From: Triplophysa rosa
Taxonomy: Eukaryota; Chordata; Actinopteri; Cypriniformes; Nemacheilidae
Length of the DNA: 64,000 nucleotides
Assembly: GCF_024868665.1 (NCBI RefSeq)
Contig: NC_079899.1
Location: 1,798,284-1,862,283 of the forward strand
Reading direction: 5' to 3'
Below the pieces are notes generated by a model that was not told the DNA's origin, searched no databases, and saw only the letters and a program-made list of their open reading frames with translations. Positions 35,501 through 46,679 of the stretch are shown one piece after another (position 1 is the stretch's first letter; each line of letters opens with the position of its first letter). The position numbers and the translations under genes are program-made.

Positions 35501-38500
35501 ATTTCTGTACACTAACACTATTAGCAATGTGGAGATCTTAGCAGCATCTAGTGGTGAGGTTGCGAATTGCAACCAACTGCTCACTCCACTCCACCCTTCC
35601 TTCTGAAGCACTACGTTGGCCGACGCAGGACAAAGATGTCGTCACGTTTTCACTTCTTTGCCGAAGGAGATAAGGTATTTATGAAACGCGTTCTGTAGAG
35701 CAGATTGTCGGTTTAGGGCTACTGTAGCAACAACATGACGGGAACCGCGGTGTATGACAGATAGAAATAGCTCATTCTAAGGTAATAAAAACACAACGCT
35801 TCATTATGTAAGGTCTTGATACACCTCTGAACACATACGTAGTTATGTCTAACATATAGCATTTCTGTCAATAGATCCTCAAAAAATGTACGCACAGCAC
35901 CTTTAAATTCTCTCTCAATTGTGGGTTGGATAAAAGTGTCGGCTAAACGAATAGATAAATATAAACTATTTGTTTCTGAGTAGCTTCTCCTGCAATCAAG
36001 AGCTGAGACTTTATTGAAATCGACCGCACGAATGCGTCAGCACAAAGTTTTCATCGAGACGCGAGCTGCCATATGCCGCGGCGAGTGCTGGCTGTTACCG
36101 CGAGTTGCACCATATCCCACAATCCCTGCGATCGGCACAGATGCCGTCTGTCTGTTCAGCGCGGGGTTTGTTTATATCGTGCGCGAACTGGCGTTTGATT
36201 CGCACCCTCCCCTCCCTGTATTTCTCTCGCTTTCGCGCTGACATCCTCTTCCGCGCTGCCCCCTGTCACAGCGACCATGCGGCCATGAATATTCAGTGAT
36301 GGAGGCAGTCTCTCTACCCGCTGTGATGCAGCGCTCCGGCCAGGGGCTCCCCAGAAAGTGCTGCCCCCCCGCACCAGCACTCGCTCTCGTCCCGGCGCCG
36401 AGCATTTGGGCCCTGTCAGCGGCGGCTACCCTCAGGACCCTTCAGGCCGGAGCGGCGACCTCCGCGTCCGTTCGGGCTGGGCCGGGCTCCAGGCGCGCGG
36501 GTCTGCCTGCGAGCCCATCTGTGTGGGGTCGGAAGTCACGGCGCGCCCTGGCAGGAGCCGCGGTGCCAAGAGCCGCATGCCCGCTGCTCCGAACAGTGGG
36601 AACCCGCTTTAATTGGCAAAACTCAACAGGACGGAGCGTGGCATCGCTCCCAAAGAAGGACAAACTTTCACGGCCCTTTTCCTCTTTTTGGACAGACTTT
36701 TGTTGGAGTGCGTTCAGGTGTGCCACGGAGACGTGACATGCAGAGAGCACGCTTTTTTTGACCAGGTGGAGAGTCTGACAGCGCTTCAAAGTTCACGTGC
36801 GTGTTTTCTCGATCAAATCTTTTACTGTCATTTAGAAACTTTTTCACCGCACTCAACTCTAATATACTGGCCAAAATATAACTCCAAAATATGTCTAATG
36901 AAAATTATTCATTAAAACGACAGCGAAGAAATATTCCAATATATGTACAATAATGATCTAAATAGTTGTAAAAATGCATTTACCAACAGATAAGTATTGC
37001 ACATAATCTTTTATTTTAAAATCTTTCCCTAATAAAACGTACTGTCGTCTACAACTTTTTAAACTAAAAATCAACACAAGCTATACTCTGAATGTGTATT
37101 TACTTCGATCGGTAATATCTCACAATAACTTTCATTAAGAATATGAGTGTTTTACAAATCTCTTTCAGAGCTGGACATGAATTATATTATTTACATTTAT
37201 TTATATTTCTACTTGTCAACGAGGTAGAACAATCTTCATTTTGAAGGAGGTACTGTATGCAAGACGTCTCACATCTACATAACATTAGTCCTCTAAACTA
37301 AATCTCACTACTGATCTTTACCCAGCATGCCTTGAAATGTGTGTTTGTTTGAATAATGAAGATCCAGTAAATTCACATGACGTGTGAATGAGAAGAGTGA
37401 GGTCATTCTAAACAACGACTTGAAATTCTCTTTCAGAAGGCCGTCACAAAAGCCACGTTCAATCCCATCATCCCCGGCCTGTTATCCTACATTGATAACT
37501 TCTTCCTTTCTCTCATTTTTAATTAAAGCTCATTTAAGATGCCAGCCTCGTTTAGTCGCTGACAAGATTCATCTGTGTTCCTGATATACAAATAAAGCGG
37601 CGCTGCTTAATATTCATGAGCGCGAGGTGACACTGACTTCTCATTTCTAAAGCGATGCGTTCAGCAGATTCAGGCCCCCGCGGACCCCCAGTCAAATGTA
37701 ATGCTCTTAGTGCAGTGACATCAAAAAGCCTGTAAGTCCGGCCGTGGCAAACAGCTCGTGGATTTGAACTTTTCTGCCCCTCTCGGCGTCTGCTGGAATA
37801 ATGCACCGTCGACAGGATTCGGCCAGAGTTCAATGTGAAGCGTGAAGAGGTAAAGCAAACACCGTCATTACGCGGCCACGGAGAATACCAGAGGTTTTTA
37901 ATGAGGTTGAGGTGTGACCTCATGCGCGGGGTCCTGAGGGAATCAAAGGTGACATGTAGCAGAAAGACGTTTCGATGATGAATCCCTCGAAATGTCACGG
38001 CTCGAAAACATGACACTTCTGGTATTTATTCATGAATCACGGCGTAAAGAAAACACGAGAGATCTCCTATAACTCAACTACTAACTGTGTAAAAGTTATT
38101 TATAATTAACGTGTAAGCTGTCAGATATCATGTTGTTATATTGTTGTCTCTACAACCATAACTTTTGGTTGTCTGATATTAGATCAGATAATTATTGTAC
38201 AGTAACTGATTTAATTCAGTTGAATATTCCATAAAAGCAACAGAGTTGTTATTTTCCCTATTGTGTTGTACAAAAAACAACAACAACAACCCTAAACACA
38301 CTACGTGAAGAGATTTTGTACTGGTTTGAATGGTAAACAGCTGACGTGTCGTAATGGTATTTGTGATGACATTCATTAGGAGTGTGGTTTTTTTTTTAGC
38401 ATTACTGAGCATTACACAATCAGCTGCATCTCAAACGATCAGTCTTTAAATCTAACGTGAGTCACGTTAAAAAAGACGTTAGAAATATATGAAATCAAAC

Positions 38501-38758
38501 ATATCTGCCAGAAGCTACTTCATAGTTTGGGAATTATTGTTCACAGCGGGTACTTGAATGTTCTCTCGTGTATAAATCACGTTGGGTAAAAGTGTCCGCT
38601 GTATGAATAAACGTAAATGTTTCGGTTGTGTGTAAATCTGGTTAAATACAGCAAATGTGTGTGAAGTGAAGAAGAGCTGTGGGACATTCTTCTACTCACC
38701 GCCTTCATTGTCAGAGCCCTCAGGGGTCTGTGGTCTTAACCTCCGACTTCACACATAG

Positions 38759-38789
<31 letters not shown>

Positions 38790-41700
38790 TCACGTAAAAC
38801 ATACTCGTCTGAATAATGTAAAAATAAATGCGACTGAAAGAGTGTAATGCAAACAGAAAGAGAGATGAGTGTAAAGTGTGATGACATGAAGCGGCGCATG
38901 AAAGCAGATCTGCTCTCATCATCCTGTCTTTACATCACCGTCAATATTCTTGTGTTAGTTGTAACTCCTAACAACACAAACACACATGTTAGGATTGAAT
39001 GCTCAACTCACTCCTCCAGGTCCTCTGCAGCGAAACGCCTGGCAGACCTGTGGAGGACAACACAAAGCCAAGGTTAAAATAATCAACAATCACTACTTGC
39101 TCGCTCGCTCTCTACCTGAACAACATCAATTCACTTCACACATTAACAACATCATCTGTTTGAACAGCTCAATAATGATCAACAAGAACAGAACAGAACA
39201 GAACAGAACAGAATACAGCCGAGTGTACATGGTTGTAAGTCTACAGGCTTAAGGGTGCAATGGGGTGAATACAGTTATACATCATACAACACACAGTGTA
39301 AAAGTGCACAATAAATATAATACAATCTTAAGTTACTTTTGCTGTTAATAAGTCAGTAGATGCACACGTCTCTCTGCCTTTTATATAAGATATGAAGTGT
39401 TTTCCAGCACGTGATGTTGTGTTGGTGTCGAGCGCCACCCGATGGCTGCACACTGCAACATCTGTACAAGCTCAAATACAATACTATAATATCATAAGCC
39501 TACACGTAATATACAGAAAATATTCAAGCATTTTAGCAAGAAATGTCCATGTTTCTGAGGGATAAGAATTGAATGCACATGGATTTCATGATTTAATGCA
39601 CATAAAAATGCATTATTATATATAGGTTGCATATATACACAATGTGCATTGTTCCAAAGCAGCTTTACAGGAGCAAATAAGAAAAACACAGAAAGGTAAA
39701 ACACAGTGCACGGTGTTTATAGACCAAGCAAGATCATTCTAATAAATAATATCGAATAAATAAATGAATAAATAAATGCCGTCTCCCGGTGAGCAAGCCT
39801 GCAGTATGTCTCTACTGTCTGTACTCAAATGTTATGTACGGCTGCTTTGCAACTTGCAGAAGCATACAGCTGCAGAAAAACACACCCTTTCATAAGATTG
39901 ACTATTTATAGGTATGTGTCTAGCTAAAATGATCCTTTTTCTTTCATTCTGTGAGCATTATTTCTCCCAAATTTCAAATAAAAAGAATGATTTTTTGTAT
40001 TTATTTGCAGAAAACTGCAGTATTTGTTATTTTTACCTGTTTCTCCAAAGAAAACAAGCTCAAATTCACTTTTAAGCAATACAAACGTAATATTTCTAAT
40101 TATATATATTATTTATTTAGGAAAACTTCACAAATTATTTGATTATGCGATATCTGGATTTTAAACACAGTTTCCATGTGTCTTGTCATGCTGTCAGTCT
40201 TTCACACTGCTGTTGAATGACTTCTGAGGTTTGATACGACACTGGACTGAAATGACCACATATACATCTAGAAATGATGATTCAATTAAAATTTAGAATG
40301 CGGTCTTCATTTTTTTCCGTGCATGTATATACACAGAAAGGGAGGGAGAGCCTAAAAAACGTCTTTGGTGAGATGTATTAGATCTTGGTTATAACAGACG
40401 TGAGTCCGCGCCACGCTCGTCACTGCATCACTATTAAGAGACGCGTAACGCTTGGCGATAAACACAGTACAACTGTGGAGGAAAAGTTGTTGAGGATGAA
40501 ACATATTGTGACAAGCTGGCTTGAAAGGTTCATGAATAAAGTGACAGATCATTTAGTGTCAATTAGAGTTGATAGATGTGCTAATCCTGGGATTTCTGCC
40601 GTGGGATTAAGTGCTGATTGAACACCAGAGGTGACATTGACATGAAGAACAAGTCCTTGTCTTCTTCACAGAGGACGAGATTACTTTCTCGAAGAGAGAA
40701 GAATCAATGTGCTCACTTCATTCAGAGACCATGACACTCATAAGACATTACTGATGGACTTCTTCAAGAAAACTCAAATCAGATGACATTCCTTGAGCAC
40801 AAACCGCCCAACACATTCTCATTCCTCTCAACTACCATTTACAAATGATCCACAAATAACCTTTTGCCAAATAATTGGTGGTATATTCACCAACACACAC
40901 ACAACACAGACACAGGGGGATAAATTCCAATGAAAAAAGTCACTTTACACGCCATAAAAAGTACACGTCCGACAGTATGTTCTGTGATCAGTAATTGACA
41001 TTTATATGACAGTAGGAACGTTTCAGTTTTGTTTTGTAACGCACAGGAGACGATGCCACCGTGTGGTGAATGATAATCATCGCTTCAGTCATCTGCAGTG
41101 TGTCAAGAGATCAGCATCACATCACAATATCATCATGTGCACCTCTTAACATCTTGGCACCATTAAGTCCCTTTATCTTAAAGGAAAAGTTCACCTCAAA
41201 ATCAAAATGGTCTTATTTTTTACTCACCCACATGACACAACTTTTCCTTTGAGCTTTTATGTGTTTTTATGATAAGTCACTTGATTTTAAGCTTTCATGT
41301 AAGAGAGTTTTATCTTTTTACAATAAATAAAACATCTGAAAGACAAAGCCCGACAGAGAGAGAGAGAATACAGTATATGTGCTCACTTGGCTGATCCGGT
41401 TCCTGTGCTCTCTTCGGCCCATCCGCCCTGTCTGCGTGCTGGTTTAGGTGGAGGACCCTGAGATCAAACGCATAGACATCAGTATACTGTACATCATATG
41501 ATTAGACAAACTCAAAAAGACAAGTCAAGCCTATCTAATAATCTGGCGTGCTCACATCTGTCAAACATGTCTGGGTGAAAAGTGTCATATGTAAGAGTAT
41601 GAAGGTAGAAAAGCGTTTAAGTACTACTATTATTAGGGATGGAACAATATCAAAATCTCACTGGGCGATAATACCTCGGTATAAATGGCACGGGTTTTTT

Positions 41701-42456
41701 TCAATATGACAAATGATGACTTGGAAACGCGCCATAAGCATCCTCTTTTTTTCCGTGTTGTAAATAATAGCATTAAATCCCTTTTGAAAGATTTTGACTC
41801 GTGAATGAGTGTATGAATGATATGTAAGCGTATAAAAGTGGTATGTGGTATAAATGTGTGAGGCGTGGGGGGATATAAGTGTGGGAACTGCTCTGGCCAG
41901 TCATGACCCAAAATAGCTTCACATGAAAAAAGGTCCCGCTCGTTCTCTGATTCTGAAAATAGTTCTGTAAAGTCAATGCCGGCGGTTGAGTTCATCTGAA
42001 TAACAGCCCAGCTTTAAAATGAGAGAATTCCTCGGGGTACAGCGAGGGTGGGCGACTCGCTAATGCATCTGGAAAAAAAAAACGATGCATTTCTCATTAC
42101 CAAATTGGGTCTGCAAAGAGACCAGAGGCCTCCAGGAATCCACTTTCAACAAACACAAACTTCCGTTCCTGGGTTCCTTCAGCAGGGTCGTTTGTAAATC
42201 CTGATGTCAGTATATAGAGATGATGGTGTTCAGTGTGCAACAATACACAACTGATGGTAAAATCTTGACCAATGTTCATGTCAGTGATTTACAGAAACTA
42301 CCAAACACACAGTTTACACAATTTGACAAAAATCATCTCTTCTCTGCTTCATAAACGCAAGAAACAGAAATTGTACTAACTGAAGGCATCGACATTAAGT
42401 GCGACTAGTCAGAAAAGTCATTTAATTACAAACGCAAATAAATACGACAAGAATGA

Positions 42457-42489
<33 letters not shown>

Positions 42490-45400
42490 GAGATGTTTAC
42501 AGAATCAAACTTGAACAATTCACCACACGTTACAGCCTACGTTTGCTTTCTTTTGTCATGCATGTTTGTCAGTGTTAGCAAAGATATTAATAATATTAAT
42601 AAGATGCGCCACTGCCGTTACAATCGTCAATCAGTAAAGACGGAGGATTCTCTGGGGCGGGGCTCTCGTGTGCGCAGGCGCAGTACAGCAGATGAGGCTA
42701 GGCATGGGCCGAATACCGGTTCCACGGTATACCGCGGTTTTAGAACCACTAAACGTTTCAAAGGTATGAGCTGTTTTGTGCAGGAATCCATCAGGTTCTG
42801 TGCTATATTTTGTTTATAGTTGCATTTAATTTATTTATGTATATATGGATGGATGAACGCATGTAAGTTTAATTACTGGAAATGCATTTAAAAGAAGAAT
42901 AGAAAGGGCTGCCGTGCTTTCAAAATGTTGGGGAAGCACTGATTTGACCTGACATACTGTTCATTTTTACTACTGTTCCAAATAGTTTGTGTTGCTTAAA
43001 AATCCAATCTATTGTGTTCAATGTTTTTTACTCATACATTTAAAATAACACATTTTAAAGCTGCCAACGAAATACTGCCATACCGTGAAACCGTGATAAT
43101 TCGGCTTAAGGTTTCCATACCGTCAAAATCTCATACCGGCCCATGGCCAGATGAGGTAAGATTAGCAAACCAAAGTTAGGATAAAGTTCATGTCATGCTG
43201 TTTAATTGTGATTTTTTCCCCAGCGATTTTAGAAATATCTGCCTTCCACCATTCAAGTAGATAGGACTTTGGACTTGCTATGACGTAAATAACTGCCCAG
43301 AGGTGTTGCAAACATGGCCACCGAGTGGCACGACTTCTGTAAACTTACTTTGGTGTTAGGGTCTTGGGCGGACCATGAAGATATCATGCCCAATGTAGGG
43401 ACAAACCCTAGACCATGGGTTGACTCCAAGGCCCCCCATCGTGTTCAACAATGTTCAAAGCCCCCCCCCAAATTCTACCCAATAAAATATGTTTGAACTT
43501 AAAAACATTTATTAATTATTAGAGTAGTCAAATAATAAGAAATCGTTTTTATGTATTTCAATGCTTATTTTGTCTCATTTTAAAATATTGGTCATCTTGA
43601 GGCCCCCTTGGAAGTCACACAGACAGTAACACACACAGACAGACAGCAAATAACATTACAGGTCAACTGTAAGAAAACTACCGCTTTGCAATGTATGTTT
43701 GCTGTTCGAGTGTAAGAAAAAGCGCCCGGCTGTCACTCATCAAGCCAGAGAAATGTATTTGATGTGGATGTAAGGTCACGGGGAGCAGAGAATCCTGGTT
43801 TTACACTGGTGAACGCAGCCTAATTTGGAAAGTTTACAGGAAAATAAACATAGCTTGAATTCCGAGCTGAATTCATATACGGCTCTCATAATCTTGGGGA
43901 CAAACCAAGAACAGCCACAGATGCCACAGATGCCAATGGCCTGCGCTAATGACATCAGACTCAATCGGCCTCCATCTTTAGCTCATGTGCAAGAGAAAGA
44001 TCACTGACTGAAACAGAACATCAGCAACATTCCCACTCTTACATACTGGTTTCGCATTTAGCATTGATTTACAAAAGTCTACGTCATGTAAGGTGACAAT
44101 ATTTCCTCTCAGAGCCGCACCTGCATGACTGTGAACAGCTGCTCGGGTGTTTTCCTATTTGTCCTCCGAATGAACACACATAAGTAAATTATTCAACACA
44201 AAATATTTGATTGGACACATTTGATTGGCTCATTTATAAATCTTACGCGAAGAAAAAAGGTTTCCTATCATCTTTAAGCCAGGACACAGTGTTCAAACAA
44301 GACAAACATGCAGTTTGGTTTATTATCTTTATTAAACTTCAATCGAGAAGACCGATGACAGATGTTTTTTCAGTTTATTTTGTTATTGGTGGGGCTGTGC
44401 TATTAAATCCTTATCAATTATGCAATTTCAGTTTTGGCTCCCAACAATTACGAAAAAAGAATCAAGGTAGAAAGATTAATGTGTCACATTCCATTTCACA
44501 TAGATCGTCTCATTTATTCTTATTATATACATTTATAGTGGATGTCTTTTCTGTGCAGGGGTGCACTTCGTCCTTCCCTAAAAGCCCAAATTAACTCCCC
44601 ACGAGACCGTGGCGCTCTCCCAAAAACTGCAAAAAAATCACTTTCACCCACTTTTTTTGGATCTGTTCCACGAAGGTGGAATGACCTGTCAGTTGCTACA
44701 AGATCAGCAGAATCTTGAGCCATCTTTAAGAATCGGCTTGAAACATATTTCTTTCGCCAACACCTGACCCAATAATACAGACACCCATTTCTTTTTCTCT
44801 CCTACTCTTTTCTCTCCTTACACCGTGTCTACACCAGACGCGACCGCTCCGCAAGCTAATATTCTATTATTAGAAAATGTACACCCTGTATGTGCGTAAT
44901 CTTGTTGTTGGAAACTCGATAATCCAATGTAGGACCTTAAAAATCACAAATCATTTACTCTTTAAATAATCGTGACCTCAATAATGGCTAAAAGAATTGT
45001 GTTTATAGACGGTTTCATTTGACCCACGCGCCTGGCCCGAAGTTAACTTCCGGTCTGTGTTTGTTTATCAGTCTGGCTAGTGGCTAATAATATAACTAAT
45101 TTATATTTTACCGTATAATAATTGTATTAAATAAGCAATTTGTTGCATTTTATTGTTTGTTCATTTTTTAAATAAACAATTTGTTGGATGGCTCATGTAA
45201 CTTTGTCGCATTTAAGTTTAGCCAAGTAACGGTTCTTTTACTGGTAACCCAAACTAAGACATACTTTTAACTTGCTAGCTAATGTCATTTACTTGTTATT
45301 TCTTTTGTTTGTTATCAGAAATAATCTACAGGGACTCTATTCTTTGCGGATGTGTACGAATATGGGAATGTGGCCACAATGTGGGCCATAAAAGCATGCA

Positions 45401-46607
45401 TGCGCAGTAACGTTTGTCTATAACTTTAGTCGAGCAGTCCTAGTTATTGGTTGTTTTGGGGAAATAAAGTACATTTACATCATATTTATGCATTTGGCAG
45501 ATGCTTTTATCGAAAGCGACTTACATCGCATTATACTACACATTTGTATTTTTTTAAGTATTTGCAATCCCTGGGATCGAACCCATGACATTGGGGTTCC
45601 TTATGCCATGCTCTTACCACTGAGCCACAGGAAAGCAAGTAAAAAAAGCAGTCATTTTTATCTGATCAGAGTGGGAAGATAATCATGAGCGAACACTCGC
45701 AGTTATGGGGGCAGGACATTTTCGACAAAAGCAGGTGACCAATCACAACAGACTGTAAAATCATAAGAAAACGTTTTTTTGAAGAAGAAGATGATGAATC
45801 AGGCATGGAAAGCTATTGTTGAACGCATCAAAAACAAATTCAAGACTTTGTAAAAGGGCATAAAGAGACCCATTTAAAAATAAGGACGGACCTCAGAAGC
45901 ACTACTGACTGATGAAGATGATTTCCTCTGATGAGAGTCTTCAGCAGCGGTCATCTCAGATGACTGACGGGCTCTTCTGCCTGATCTAGCCACCTGAAGA
46001 ACACAGTCAGGAGTCATATTCATTTTTAATGAAAAAATATATAGGCCTATTTTGCTGAAAGAATGTAACAATGCAACTTGACTTAAGCATATTTTCTATT
46101 ATATTTTGGGTTAAATTGTTTATTTTTAAGCTTTATTTAGAAACAATTTATACAATTTCAAAGAACAGATAAAAAAATAACAACATATTAAAGAGAGTAA
46201 AATAAAATAAAGCAGGTTAAGACGGTCCAAGGGACGCCATTACTGTTACTATAGCAACATGACGCTTCACCATAGATTGTTTACATGCGATATAAGAAAC
46301 ATACACGCATTGCACGCGTTACATTCAACACATAAGCAACAGAAGATCATGTATTATTATATGCGAATAATCTACACAACTAACGTTAGTTCATTTGGTC
46401 CAATGGACCGTTTAGCCCACGAGACACTTCGTTTCAAACGCAGCGGGAAACCAACACAAATAACGAGCCGTTGTGTGAGCTGCTCTGTGTCTACACGAAA
46501 TATACGTGTAGTTGTTATCATACACAGGGCAATAATAGTAGTTAAACTTGCATTAAACTCACATTTTTAGTGAATCCACCATCCGTGAGTTGAACAGTGT
46601 CGTCCAT
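32429..46607 (-). CDS. ift43: Intraflagellar transport protein 43 (whole CDS, 9 exons)
   Basis: IFT43 is a small subunit of the IFT-A complex, which drives retrograde transport in cilia and binds IFT121/WDR35; human mutations cause Sensenbrenner-type ciliopathies. Joining 46607-46563, 45993-45892, 41457-41387, 39047-39012, 38740-38700, 33581-33509, 33156-33081, 32774-32712 and 32539-32429 gives 618 nt, 205 residues plus a stop, against about 208 in human. All introns are GT-AG with matching phases. The N-terminal half is basic and Ser-rich (SGRRARQ, RRQGGWA) and probably disordered. The C-terminal half carries the family's conserved blocks: [47 protein letters not shown] and [17 protein letters not shown]. 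The gene is head to head with tgfb3, as in human. Identity is certain from these blocks. The exact first exon is inferred from ATG, phase and donor. Confidence 0.95.
32712..32774 (-). CDS. ift43: ift43 coding exon 8
   Basis: 63 nt encoding [19 protein letters not shown] and RE. The upstream GAG|gtgaga site inside the exon is a competing donor; use of the later GAG|gtgagc keeps the conserved EVRE. Confidence 0.93.
33081..33156 (-). CDS. ift43: ift43 coding exon 7
   Basis: 76 nt encoding [20 protein letters not shown] and AFQTL, nearly identical to the human block. The donor is CTG|gtgaga. Confidence 0.97.
33235..33470. mobile_element. Short inverted-repeat element fragment in ift43 intron 6
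   Basis: Starts AAAGAGACAGTACACCCAAAA, in the style of the AAAGGGATAGTTCACCCAAAA termini common in cyprinids. The opposite end is not clear. Confidence 0.4.
33509..33581 (-). CDS. ift43: ift43 coding exon 6
   Basis: 73 nt encoding [19 protein letters not shown] and IAAPP, a strongly conserved acidic block. The acceptor is gtgtttcag, and the exon ends in phase 2 as the next exon requires. Confidence 0.96.
33780..34170. repeat. Dispersed repeat rich in TTCTTAAG/CTTAAGA words
   Basis: A/T-rich DNA with repeated TCTTAAGA, TTTAAGAAGAA and inverted forms, probably a decayed inverted-repeat element within ift43 intron 5. Confidence 0.4.
34225..34500. repeat. AT-rich tandem repeat, unit about 58-60 bp, 4-5 copies
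   Basis: The phrase TTTATTGATTATATATAATAA followed by CATAACA and TGTATATATTTT recurs with small changes about every 60 bp. Confidence 0.75.
35400..35985. repeat. Dispersed repeat ending in a SINE-like tail
   Basis: A unit containing CATCTAGTGGTGAGGTTGC and ending GCACCTTTAAATTC, of a kind widespread in cyprinids. It is followed by TTGGATAAAAGTGTCGGCTAA and ATAGATAAATATAAA, the 3' tail shared by many fish SINE/LINE copies. A similar tail occurs at 38580-38625. Confidence 0.5.
36000..36740. promoter_or_regulatory. CpG-rich island inside ift43 intron 5
   Basis: About 700 bp with the highest GC and CpG density in the window, peaking at 36230-36620, set in AT-rich intron DNA. Frames stay open on both strands (36296-36736 forward, 146 codons; 36442-36789 reverse, 115 codons), as expected of GC-rich DNA. 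Neither product shows a recognisable domain. It could be an alternative promoter, an enhancer or the first exon of an unannotated transcript. Confidence 0.4.
37385..38040. promoter_or_regulatory. Candidate conserved enhancer block in ift43 intron 5
   Basis: Non-repetitive, mixed-composition DNA with GC/CpG-bearing stretches around AT-rich homeodomain/POU-like words (TTTTTAATTAAAGCTCATTT, CTTAATATTCATGAG, TTTTTAATGAGG). The 154-codon reverse frame has no known domain. This texture is typical of long-range developmental enhancers; conservation is untested. Confidence 0.35.
38700..38740 (-). CDS. ift43: ift43 coding exon 5
   Basis: 41 nt encoding [13 protein letters not shown] with split codons. 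It matches the LRPQSLNGSDYGG region of the human protein. The donor is GGCG|gtgag. Confidence 0.92.
39012..39047 (-). CDS. ift43: ift43 coding exon 4
   Basis: A 36-nt micro-exon encoding [12 protein letters not shown] (split codons at both ends), with acceptor ctccacag and donor gtgagt. Confidence 0.9.
39180..39216. repeat. (AACAG)n short tandem repeat
   Basis: Five or more copies of ACAGA/AACAG in ift43 intron 3. Confidence 0.9.
41177..41245. mobile_element. Fragment of the TCACC-type short inverted-repeat family
   Basis: AAAGGAAAAGTTCACCTCAAA followed by TTTTTTACTCACCCACATGAC, one arm of the same broad family as 19204-19505. Confidence 0.55.
41387..41457 (-). CDS. ift43: ift43 coding exon 3
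   Basis: 71 nt from GGTCCTCC to GCCAA|gtgagc, encoding [17 protein letters not shown] and onwards. The RQGGWA block matches the vertebrate IFT43 N-terminal region. Confidence 0.93.
42461..42486. repeat. (CA)n microsatellite
   Basis: Thirteen uninterrupted CA dinucleotides in ift43 intron 2. Confidence 0.95.
42698..43148. mobile_element. hAT-type non-autonomous element in ift43 intron 2
   Basis: A block of about 451 bp opens CTAGGCATGGGCCGAATACC and closes ...ATACCGGCCCATGGCC, so its ends form an imperfect inverted repeat around GCATGGGCCG/CGGCCCATGG. It is flanked by the same 8 bp, AGATGAGG, at 42690-42697 and 43149-43156. Internal GGTATACCGCGG and ATACCGTGAAACCGTG motifs are typical of a common fish family. 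No transposase frame is present. Confidence 0.75.
44500..44815 (+). mobile_element. 3' LINE ORF2 tail fragment
   Basis: The forward translation includes [18 protein letters not shown], a stop, then [15 protein letters not shown], the C-terminal end of L2/CR1-like ORF2 (compare 4975-5255). It is disabled by at least one in-frame stop. Immediately downstream, 44820-44850 reads ACCGTGTCTACACCAGACGCG, matching the ends of the element at 54122-55321. Confidence 0.6.
45105..45445 (+). repeat. Dispersed repeat, related to 5530-5815
   Basis: Same ordered words as the left copy (ATAATAATTGTATT, AAGTTTAGCCAAGTAACGGTT, GCATGCGCAG), with a longer middle section. Confidence 0.5.
45478..45642 (-). mobile_element. 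tRNA-derived SINE (V-SINE/HE1-like)
   Basis: On the minus strand the head carries an A box (GGCTCAGTGGTAAGAGCATGG) and a B box (GGTTCGATCCC). Then comes the strongly conserved fish SINE core: TATGCATTTGGCAGATGC and TTTATCGAAAGCGACTTACA on the plus strand at about 45487-45526. The head is too diverged in the acceptor stem to be a functional tRNA. The family name is from memory. Confidence 0.8.
45892..45993 (-). CDS. ift43: ift43 coding exon 2
   Basis: 102 nt, 34 codons, phase 0 at both ends, starting [10 protein letters not shown] and ending in a Ser-rich run ([10 protein letters not shown]). The acceptor is ttcttcag. The donor GAG|gtccgt is the weakest in the gene. Confidence 0.88.
46246..46259. 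promoter_or_regulatory. X-box-like RFX site in ift43 intron 1
   Basis: GTTACTATAGCAAC: two RFX half-sites, GTTAC-T and AGCAAC, in inverted orientation with a short spacer. It agrees with the X-box consensus used by RFX factors on ciliary genes apart from a T where a C is usual. It lies about 350 bp downstream of the ift43 ATG. RFX control of IFT genes is established in animals; use of this copy is inference. Confidence 0.5.
46563..46607 (-). CDS. ift43: ift43 coding exon 1
   Basis: Encodes [15 protein letters not shown] and ends at AAT|gtgagt, phase 0. The ATG is the only in-frame candidate and lies 26 bp from a CRE in the promoter. Confidence 0.85.
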
Positions 46608-46632
46608 GTCTAACTGAGCCGCCTCCCGGACG

Positions 46633-46640
46633 TGACGTCA
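46633..46640. promoter_or_regulatory. Full CRE palindrome upstream of ift43 start
   Basis: TGACGTCA lies 26 bp 5' of the ift43 ATG, in a small CpG-bearing patch (46605-46650) that probably holds the transcription start. CREB/ATF binding is predicted only. Confidence 0.5.
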
Positions 46641-46679
46641 TATCGCCAGGATCCACAGAGATTCCTTTAAAACAGAAAA

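Noticed and set aside
36296..36789. 146-codon forward and 115-codon reverse frames
   Set aside because: Open on both strands because of CpG-rich composition. Ala/Arg/Pro-rich products without domains; kept as a CpG island only.
45560..45640. Possible tRNA gene on the minus strand
   Set aside because: A and B boxes are present but the acceptor stem does not pair, and the sequence continues into the conserved SINE core.
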